10,410 nt of DNA from assembly GCA_030590715.1 (NCBI GenBank), contig JAUVCU010000030.1, forward strand, positions 1-10,410, written 5' to 3'. The notes beneath the pieces were generated by a model. It was not told the origin of the DNA and searched no databases. It saw only the letters and a program-made list of their open reading frames with translations. Each line of letters opens with the position of its first letter. Within the stretch, counting starts at the first letter, position 1. The translations under genes and the position numbers were made by a program. The stretch comes from Lentisphaeria bacterium. Its GTDB lineage: Bacteria > Verrucomicrobiota > Lentisphaeria > Victivallales > JAUVCU01. This document shows, one piece after another, positions 4,964 to 10,410 of this stretch.

Positions 4964-5575
4964 ATGAAAGTAGCATGCCTTGACCTAGAAGGTGTTCTCG
5001 TTCCTGAAATATGGATCAAATTTGCAGAACTGACAGGAATTGAAGAACTCAAAGCAACAACTAGAGATATTCCCGATTACAATGTTCTAATGCAGCAACG
5101 CCTGAGAATTCTAAAAGAGAACAACCTTGGACTACCAGATATCCAAAAAGTCATTTCCAAAATGTCGCCAATGGAAGGGGCAAAAGAATTTCTTGACTGG
5201 CTTCGCGAAAGATTCCAGATCGTGATCCTTTCCGACACATTCTACGAGTTCGGAATGCCGCTAATGAAACAACTTGGATACCCTACTCTACTTTGCCACA
5301 AACTTGGCGTTGACGAAGACGGAACTATCAGCGACTACCACCTTCGACTGGAAGATCCAAAGAGAAAGGCGATCCAGCGCTTTCACGAGCTAAATCTTAC
5401 TTGCATTGCAACGGGAGACTCATACAACGATACAACAATGCTTGGTGAAGCTGACGCAGGAATCCTATTCTGCCCGCCTCAAAATGTAATTGATGAGTTC
5501 CCACAATTCCCTGTAGCCAAAAACTACGAGGACCTTAAAGAAGAATTCCTCAAAGCAGACAAAGCGACTTCATAA
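4964..5575 (+). CDS. thrH: Bifunctional phosphoserine phosphatase / phosphoserine:homoserine phosphotransferase ThrH
   Basis: HAD-superfamily enzyme of 203 residues. In Pseudomonas ThrH the phosphate of phosphoserine goes either to water, making serine, or to homoserine, making the threonine precursor O-phosphohomoserine. The sequence is very close to that protein throughout: ACLDLEGVLVPEIWIKFAE (motif I, nucleophile Asp7; Glu9 where most HADs have a second Asp, as is normal for ThrH), TTRDIPDYNVLM, VILSDTFYEF (motif II, Ser90-Asp91), DPKRK (motif III lysine, 131-135), and GDSYNDTTML (motif IV, Asp152 and Asp156). AGAGG stands 6 nt before the ATG. It is monocistronic, divergent from the cysteine-rich gene and followed by a strong terminator. 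The dyad over its -35 and the leader repeats suggest regulation. Neighbouring threonine or serine genes are not visible. Confidence 0.96.
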   Translation: MKVACLDLEGVLVPEIWIKFAELTGIEELKATTRDIPDYNVLMQQRLRILKENNLGLPDIQKVISKMSPMEGAKEFLDWLRERFQIVILSDTFYEFGMPLMKQLGYPTLLCHKLGVDEDGTISDYHLRLEDPKRKAIQRFHELNLTCIATGDSYNDTTMLGEADAGILFCPPQNVIDEFPQFPVAKNYEDLKEEFLKADKATS

Positions 5576-5598
5576 GTCAAGGCTTATCAGTATGCATT

Positions 5599-5632
5599 AA
5601 AAAAAGCTCAGGCCACCCCCTGAGCTTTTTTT
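5599..5632 (+). terminator. Strong rho-independent terminator of thrH
   Basis: AAAAAAAGCTCAGG pairs perfectly with CCTGAGCTTTTTTT around a 6-nt loop (CCACCC, 5613-5618). The stem is GC-centred and ends in a long U-run. The A-run on the left makes it potentially bidirectional. Confidence 0.94.
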
Positions 5633-5646
5633 ATGGACGTGAATTT

Positions 5647-5664
5647 TATATATATATATATATA
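5647..5664. repeat. (TA)9 dinucleotide tract in the presumed pfp promoter
   Basis: Nine uninterrupted TA units followed by AAAGGG. TGGACG (5634-5639) upstream resembles a -35 hexamer (four of six). TATATA at 5657-5662 would stand 17 bp away, while TATAAA at 5661-5666 stands 21 bp away. A change in unit number would alter this spacing. Confidence 0.85.
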
Positions 5665-5713
5665 AAGGGCAAAATGCAATATAAAGCATTCATTGCCGAA
5701 AGAGAGGATCAAA

Positions 5714-7366
5714 ATGACTATTTCAGCTTTACAAAAAGCCAGATCGACTTACCAGCCAAAACTACCTGCAGTTTTTGCCGAAGGAAAACCATACAAACTG
5801 ATCGAAGGCGAAGCGACAACGTGCGTTGCCGACCAGGAAAAGATAGCAAAGCTATTCAAAGCGACTTATGGTGCTCCACAACTTAGATTCGAAACAGGAG
5901 AGTCAACAACTTCTGACAAAACAATCAATGTCGGAGTTATTCTATCTGGCGGACAAGCTCCTGGTGGTCACAACGTAATCGCAGGTCTTTTCGACGGACT
6001 AAAATCTCTAAATCCAGAAAACAAACTTTTTGGTTTTCTTAACGGACCTGGCGGATACATTGCAAACGACTACCAGGAAATCACTGCAGAATTTCTTGAC
6101 AACTACCGCAACACAGGTGGTTTTGACATCATCGGTTCAGGACGAACAAAACTTGAAACAGAAGAGCATTTCGACCAGGGTGCTGAAAACTGCAAAAAAC
6201 TAGGGATCAACGCCGTGGTTATTATCGGTGGTGACGACTCAAATACTAACGCTTGCCTTCTTGCAGATTACTACAAGAAAAACAACGTTGACATTCAAGT
6301 TATCGGCTGCCCTAAAACAATTGACGGCGACCTAAAAAACGAACAAATCGAGATCTCTTTTGGTTTTGATACTGCGTGCCGCGTATATTCTGAGCTTATC
6401 GGAAATATCATGCGCGACTGCAACTCTTCCAAGAAATACTGGCATTTCACCAGACTTATGGGGCGCTCGGCTTCTCACATCGCACTTGAGTGTGCTCTAC
6501 AAACTCAGGCTAACATCTGTCTTATCGGTGAAGAAGTAAGAGAAAAAGCTCAGTCTCTTAACGAGATAGTAGAATACATGGCAAACGTTATTGCCAAACG
6601 AGCAGAAAACGGAAACAACTTTGGTGTGGCTCTGATCCCGGAAGGTATCGTCGAATTCATCCCGGAAGTAGGTGTTCTTATCAGCGAACTCAACGAACTT
6701 CTTCACCACAGAGAAGACGAATTCAACGCATTAGAAGACAAATCGACAAAGGTAGCATTTGTAAAAGAGAATCTTTCTGCAGAAACTTCAGCAGTTTACA
6801 CCTCACTTCCTGAACTCATACAAACTCAGCTCACAAACGATCGCGACCCGCACGGAAACGTTCAGGTCTCTCTAATCGAAACAGAAAAGCTGATGATCGA
6901 AATGGTCGACAAAAAGCTTAAAGAGATGAAGAAAGCCGGAACTTACGTCGGAAAATTCGGACACCAGGCTCACTTCTTCGGTTACGAAGGACGCTGCGCC
7001 GCTCCTTCAAACTTCGACGCAGATTACTGCTACAGCATAGGCTACACAGCTTCAGCTCTTATCGGTACAGGAAAAACAGGATACATGTCATCTGTTCAAA
7101 ACCTGACTAAACCTGCAATAGAGTGGACTGCAGCCGGAGTTCCAATCACAATGATGATGAATGTCGAACGCCGCCATGGAGCAGACAAACCTGTTATTCA
7201 GAAAGCCCTTGTGCTACTTGACGGAGCGCCATTCAAGCACTTCGTATCAAAACGCGACGAGTGGGCTATCAACACTGACTTCATCTATCCAGGACCAATT
7301 CAATACTTCGGCCCAACTGAAGTTTGCGACCAACGCTCAGTAACTCTTGAGCTTGAAGGCAAGTAA
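5714..7366 (+). CDS. pfp: Diphosphate--fructose-6-phosphate 1-phosphotransferase (PPi-dependent phosphofructokinase, long form)
   Basis: Reversibly converts fructose 6-phosphate plus pyrophosphate to fructose 1,6-bisphosphate in glycolysis and gluconeogenesis, in the cytoplasm. The 550-residue length is that of the long clade (plant beta subunit, spirochaete and chlamydial types), not the 320-residue ATP enzyme. Motifs: GVILSGGQAPGGHN (74-87), IGSGRTKLE (140-148), IIGGDDSNTNA (170-180) and CPKTIDGDLKN (199-209), where the GGDD Asp and the Lys of PKTIDGD mark pyrophosphate specificity. These are followed by MGRSASHIALE (249-259) and GKFGHQAHFFGYEGR (413-427). The ATG at 5714 is preferred over a TTG at 5693 because AGGA (5705-5708) lies 5 nt ahead and the family aligns from there. 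It is monocistronic, between the thrH terminator and its own, with a (TA)9 tract upstream. Confidence 0.97.
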   Translation: MTISALQKARSTYQPKLPAVFAEGKPYKLIEGEATTCVADQEKIAKLFKATYGAPQLRFETGESTTSDKTINVGVILSGGQAPGGHNVIAGLFDGLKSLNPENKLFGFLNGPGGYIANDYQEITAEFLDNYRNTGGFDIIGSGRTKLETEEHFDQGAENCKKLGINAVVIIGGDDSNTNACLLADYYKKNNVDIQVIGCPKTIDGDLKNEQIEISFGFDTACRVYSELIGNIMRDCNSSKKYWHFTRLMGRSASHIALECALQTQANICLIGEEVREKAQSLNEIVEYMANVIAKRAENGNNFGVALIPEGIVEFIPEVGVLISELNELLHHREDEFNALEDKSTKVAFVKENLSAETSAVYTSLPELIQTQLTNDRDPHGNVQVSLIETEKLMIEMVDKKLKEMKKAGTYVGKFGHQAHFFGYEGRCAAPSNFDADYCYSIGYTASALIGTGKTGYMSSVQNLTKPAIEWTAAGVPITMMMNVERRHGADKPVIQKALVLLDGAPFKHFVSKRDEWAINTDFIYPGPIQYFGPTEVCDQRSVTLELEGK

Positions 7367-7380
7367 AACTAGATAAAACA

Positions 7381-7414
7381 AAAGCCCTGATTCTCATTTG
7401 AGAGTCAGGGCTTT
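7381..7414. terminator. Bidirectional terminator between pfp and bioC
   Basis: AAAGCCCTGA (7381-7390) pairs with TCAGGGCTTT (7405-7414). The inner bases TTCTCA/TGAGAG continue the stem (one G-U), giving an almost uninterrupted 16-bp hairpin. T-runs follow on both strands, so it serves pfp (plus) and the convergent proA-bioH-bioC operon (minus). The stem core is the same as that of the gltA terminator. Confidence 0.93.
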
Positions 7415-7442
7415 TTTATTTTCTAAAAGAAAAAAAGAAGCT

Positions 7443-8228
7443 TTAACACTTGCCTAAAGAACAATAAGCCAAATGATACTCGGCAACAACCTGACCGCCT
7501 TCACAAACGGCAGAATAATCTTTAATTACCTTGCGAAGACTTCCCGGCTTAACAGGTTGGCCGGTCGCATTCACCGCTCCCGTTGTGCGCAACTGCTCTA
7601 AAAATGCAAGGACAGTCGGATAAACATCATTATAGACCTCGTAAACAATACCAAAATCACCACCACAAGCTTCAGCCAACTGACTTTTTGTCAAAAGCGA
7701 TGGTCCAGGAAACTCAACACCAAACCTCTCAAAAGAGCTCTTTAACCTTCTAAAAGTCCCCTCAACGAGCGTTGTAAACATAATATTACCATTGTCCGCA
7801 AGAACATCTCCAACCCGACACAGGATATCAGACAACTCATCCTCAACCCACTGAAGAGCCAGAGAAGAAACAACAAGATCATACTTTCCGGGAATAATAT
7901 TCGATGAAACATCGCAGACTTCAAAATCAGCATCAATACCATGCTGCTTTCTTATGGTAGAAGTATTTTTTTTACAGACATCTATCATTTCTGCGGAAAT
8001 ATCAACAATTGTAAAACTAGCCTTAGGAAAAAGCCCCATAATAGTTTTAGTAAGAAACCCGGTTCCACAACCGATCTCCATAATCCGCATCACCTTCCGA
8101 CTCGGCTTAACATTATCCGCAATCATACCAGCAAACCTTCCGGCAGAATAATTCTGACACAAAGCTACGTCATCATACTCTTTAGAGCTTTTTGAAAAAT
8201 TATCTGCAACGAGTTTATAAGAAATCAT
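7443..8228 (-). CDS. bioC: Malonyl-ACP O-methyltransferase BioC
   Basis: Class I SAM-dependent methyltransferase of 261 residues. BioC methylates malonyl-ACP so that fatty acid synthase can elongate it to pimeloyl-ACP methyl ester for biotin synthesis. SAM-binding motif I is MEIGCGTGFL (50-59), with the acidic residue of motif II at Asp76 (TIVDIS). VVSSLALQWVED (119-130) is the BioC-type counterpart of the SNLALQW motif after the third strand. A later LEQLRTTGAVNA matches the BioC segment (L-K-x-I/L-G-A/T) that separates it from generic methyltransferases. The start has a weak GGA about 8 nt upstream. It is the last gene of the proA-bioH-bioC cluster, 21 bp after bioH, and adjacency to bioH strongly supports the assignment. 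A BioC-like enzyme with another acyl substrate is the main alternative. Confidence 0.88.
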   Translation of the reverse strand: MISYKLVADNFSKSSKEYDDVALCQNYSAGRFAGMIADNVKPSRKVMRIMEIGCGTGFLTKTIMGLFPKASFTIVDISAEMIDVCKKNTSTIRKQHGIDADFEVCDVSSNIIPGKYDLVVSSLALQWVEDELSDILCRVGDVLADNGNIMFTTLVEGTFRRLKSSFERFGVEFPGPSLLTKSQLAEACGGDFGIVYEVYNDVYPTVLAFLEQLRTTGAVNATGQPVKPGSLRKVIKDYSAVCEGGQVVAEYHLAYCSLGKC

Positions 8229-8249
8229 AGAAAATCCAGAAAGAAATTT

Positions 8250-8942
8250 TTAAATAGAAAGAGAATGCTTTTCCGCAAATGAAGCGATCAATTCAGAGCA
8301 CCTAGCAGCTTCAACAATAGGCAAAGCGTGCCCAACTCCTGAAAACTCAACATAGTCTGAGCCTGCTATATTATCAGAAAGCCACTTTGCAGTATCAGAA
8401 TCAACCACTTTATCGTCACACCCCTGAAGAATTAAAACAGGGATATTCAATTCTGCCAGGGAATCTCTTAAATCCCAGCTTTCAAGAACAGCCAAACCGT
8501 CAGACAGGAGATCAACATTCATTGTATCCGGAACTTTCAATGTTGACTTTTGTGGAGAAAACACATCGCGATAAAACCTACGAAGAACAAATTCCGGCTT
8601 CGAACTAAGCATTTTATTCATACCTGAGACATTTGCAAATGGAATGCCGACATAGCCTTCGTCTTCTGTAAAGCGCGCAAATGGAGAAACCAAAACCAAA
8701 GCTTTAATCCCTTCAAACAACAATGCCGCTTTAAGCGCTAGAACAGAACCCATAGAATGAGCGATCACAACAGAATCACCATCAAGACTGTTTTTTAAGC
8801 TGTCAAAAAATGAATCAAAATCGTCAGAAGATTCCTCACTCCAAAAACCATAATCCCAGAGAACAGAATTAGAAAAGGAAATGCCCAAATAACTTTCCTT
8901 AGGCATTCCCCATCCAGGTAAGATAATAGAATTCAAGGCCAT
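8250..8942 (-). CDS. bioH: Pimeloyl-ACP methyl ester carboxylesterase, BioH-like alpha/beta hydrolase
   Basis: Alpha/beta hydrolase of 230 residues. BioH removes the methyl group added by BioC, releasing pimeloyl-ACP and ending chain elongation. The catalytic triad is visible: Ser63 in IAHSMGSV, Asp177 in LQGCDDKVV and His205 in GVGHALP. LPGWGMP near the N-terminus corresponds to the LHGWGLN of E. coli BioH, with Pro in place of the first His. DGLAVLESWDLRDSLAELNIPVLIL resembles the GGLEIL...DLR..L....MP.L stretch of BioH, and VSPFARF...GIP matches its VASSPCF...GIK region. It is about 25 residues shorter than E. coli BioH. It starts 3 nt after the proA stop, and its ribosome binding site (AGG, 8949-8951) lies in the end of proA, so translation is probably coupled. 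BioG, which also has a GWG motif, is the main alternative. Confidence 0.82.
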   Translation of the reverse strand: MALNSIILPGWGMPKESYLGISFSNSVLWDYGFWSEESSDDFDSFFDSLKNSLDGDSVVIAHSMGSVLALKAALLFEGIKALVLVSPFARFTEDEGYVGIPFANVSGMNKMLSSKPEFVLRRFYRDVFSPQKSTLKVPDTMNVDLLSDGLAVLESWDLRDSLAELNIPVLILQGCDDKVVDSDTAKWLSDNIAGSDYVEFSGVGHALPIVEAARCSELIASFAEKHSLSI

Positions 8943-8945
8943 TAC

Positions 8946-10208
8946 CTACCTGATTTGCCCTTCACCAACAACAAGATATTTATACGTTGTCAACTCAGGA
9001 AGCCCCATTGGCCCGCGAGCGTGCAACTTATCTGTACTTATCCCAATCTCACACCCCATTCCAAACTCACCACCGTCAGTAAAGCGAGTTGAAGCATTTA
9101 CATAAACAGTAGAAGAATCAACCTGATTTAGGAACAACTCGATAGAAGCTCTTTCATTAGAGATGATTCCATCACTGTGATGAGAACCATATTTATTAAT
9201 ATGACTAATTGCTGACTCAACACTATCCGCAATGCGAACAGCAAGAATAAGATCAAGATATTCTTCAGACCAGTCGCCTTCAGAAGCTTCCAAAGCTTCA
9301 GGTACCAGATCACAGAATGATGAATCTCCGCGAAGTTCAACACCACGACCAAACAGGCGTTCTGCAACCTTTGCCGAAAACTCCTCCGCTATATCTTGAT
9401 GAATAATAAGAGTCTCCATGGCATTACAAACACCAGGTCGATGACACTTACTGTTTTCAACAATATCCAAGGCCATTTCTATGTCTGCACTTACATCAAC
9501 AAACTGATGACAAACTCCTTTATAGTGCTTAATAACAGGAATAGTAGCTTGAGTAACGACAGCACGGATAAGCCCTTCTCCTCCGCGCGGAATAACAAGA
9601 TCAACATAATTATCCATCTGACAAAGAATACCAACCCCTTCTCTATCTGTAAACGGAACCAACTGCACAGCCCCTTCAGGAAGCCCAGTAGCAAGTCCGG
9701 CACGATTCAGAATATGCCCCAAAGCAAGATTAGAATGAATAGCTTCAGAACCACCACGTAGAATTACAGCGTTTCCAGCCTTAAGACAAAGACCTGCTGC
9801 ATCAACAGTCACGTTAGGACGAGACTCAAAAATAATTCCGATCACACCTAGAGGAACAGAAACTTTTTGAATTTTAAGGCCGTTTGGGCGAACAATTGTA
9901 TCAAGCTCTTTTCCTACAGGATCTTCAAGTGTCGTAAGAATACGAAGACCGTCCGCCATTCCTTTAATACGTTCATCATCCAGTTTCAGCCTGTCAAGCA
10001 TAGCCTGAGAAAGACCTTTCTCCTGACCTGCGACCAAGTCTTTTTCATTTTCTTTCTTTATTTCATCAGCTGCAAGCTCTAAGGCATCAGCCATTGCATT
10101 CAAACATTTATCCTTGTCCTTAGGTGACATCGCGGCAAGTTTATATGATGCGATTTTAGCTTTTTCACCCATTTGGTAAAGTGTATTTTTCATATCCTCT
10201 ATAGCCAT
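8946..10208 (-). CDS. proA: Glutamate-5-semialdehyde dehydrogenase (gamma-glutamyl phosphate reductase)
   Basis: Reduces gamma-glutamyl phosphate with NADPH to glutamate 5-semialdehyde, the second step of proline synthesis, in the cytoplasm. The 420 residues match ProA over the full length: KIASYKLAAMS, GLSQAMLDRLKL, VPLGVIGIIFESRPNVTVDAAGLCLKAGNAVILRGG (119-153), IPRGGEGL, GVCHQFVD, and NSKCHRPGVCNAMETL with catalytic Cys261. The end has FTDGGEFGMGCEIGISTDKLHARGPMGL, typical of the family. The start at 10208 has AAGG 10 nt upstream. The ATG at 10193 has GAGG only 2 nt ahead, which is too close. It is first in a minus-strand operon with bioH and bioC. The usual partner proB is not in the window. 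A leader inverted repeat lies about 80 bp upstream. Confidence 0.97.
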   Translation of the reverse strand: MAIEDMKNTLYQMGEKAKIASYKLAAMSPKDKDKCLNAMADALELAADEIKKENEKDLVAGQEKGLSQAMLDRLKLDDERIKGMADGLRILTTLEDPVGKELDTIVRPNGLKIQKVSVPLGVIGIIFESRPNVTVDAAGLCLKAGNAVILRGGSEAIHSNLALGHILNRAGLATGLPEGAVQLVPFTDREGVGILCQMDNYVDLVIPRGGEGLIRAVVTQATIPVIKHYKGVCHQFVDVSADIEMALDIVENSKCHRPGVCNAMETLIIHQDIAEEFSAKVAERLFGRGVELRGDSSFCDLVPEALEASEGDWSEEYLDLILAVRIADSVESAISHINKYGSHHSDGIISNERASIELFLNQVDSSTVYVNASTRFTDGGEFGMGCEIGISTDKLHARGPMGLPELTTYKYLVVGEGQIR

Positions 10209-10410
10209 GATATCTATACCTTATTCTTCATTAATTATTATGTATTAAATTTTCTCCGATAAGATACTCAAGTCCCCTATAGAATCAAGGTTATTCAAGC
10301 ATTCAGATTAACCTTTTAGTCGAGGCAATTCTTCTAAACCGAGAGATAGAAAAAGGGGAGAAAATAGATATACAATTTCCTAATCTATTTAAGATAATTC
10401 ATATTTGCCC
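10209..10410. other. Upstream region of proA at the right window edge
   Basis: No gene, tRNA or terminator is seen in these 202 bp. I could not find a convincing -35/-10 pair for proA. TTGAGT near 10267-10272 (minus strand) lacks a good -10 box 16-18 bp downstream. The only clear structure is the inverted repeat at 10287-10315. Confidence 0.6.
10287..10315. promoter_or_regulatory. Inverted repeat AAGGTTA-N15-TAACCTT upstream of proA
   Basis: Perfect 7-bp arms with a 15-base centre, about 80 bp before the proA start. It could be an operator or a leader hairpin. It has no U-run on either side, so it is not a terminator. Confidence 0.4.

Noticed and set aside
5693..5713. TTG start for pfp seven codons upstream
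   Set aside because: The ATG at 5714 has AGGA 5 nt ahead, and the protein aligns with the family from there.
1..10410. CRISPR arrays, tRNA or rRNA genes, transposases, phage genes
   Set aside because: No regular spaced repeats, no tRNA-like T-arm in the intergenic gaps, no rRNA sequence near the S23 gene, and no ORF resembling a transposase, integrase or phage protein.

Overview
The window is moderately AT-rich, gene-dense bacterial DNA. It holds eight or nine chromosomal genes, most with clear ribosome binding sites and intrinsic terminators. The organism is Gram-negative: a partial LPS heptosyltransferase (waaF type) sits at the left edge. A long-type PPi-dependent phosphofructokinase, a ThrH phosphatase, a type II citrate synthase and a five-domain S1 protein would suit a PVC-group bacterium such as Lentisphaerota. 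A spirochaete is not excluded. This assignment is inference from gene content only.

Left block, all minus strand (positions 2395 down to 1). An S1-domain RNA-binding protein is followed by a standalone four-helix-bundle (S23/IVS-type) gene and then by the start of the heptosyltransferase. The S23 gene carries a 10-bp tandem duplication that frameshifts it and removes its usual C-terminus. It is bordered by short degenerate repeats with a 13-14 bp unit.

Middle block. After a 404-bp divergent intergenic region comes gltA (plus), with a bidirectional terminator. Next is an unrecognised cysteine-rich protein (minus), diverging from thrH (plus). Their shared 228-bp regulatory region contains two near-identical dyads (CTAC-TTS-GTAG), one at each gene's presumed promoter. 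I consider this the most interesting regulatory signal. thrH ends at a strong terminator. pfp follows, with a (TA)9 tract in its presumed promoter, and ends at a terminator whose stem core matches that of gltA.

Right block, minus strand (10208 down to 7443). proA, bioH and bioC are tightly spaced and probably form one operon. It joins proline synthesis (glutamate-5-semialdehyde dehydrogenase) to the two enzymes that make pimeloyl-ACP for biotin. No other pro or bio gene is visible.

No rRNA, tRNA, CRISPR array, transposase or phage gene was found. The window is mainly core metabolism. The unusual parts are the S23 locus, the cysteine-rich orphan with its shared operator, and several repeat structures in leaders.
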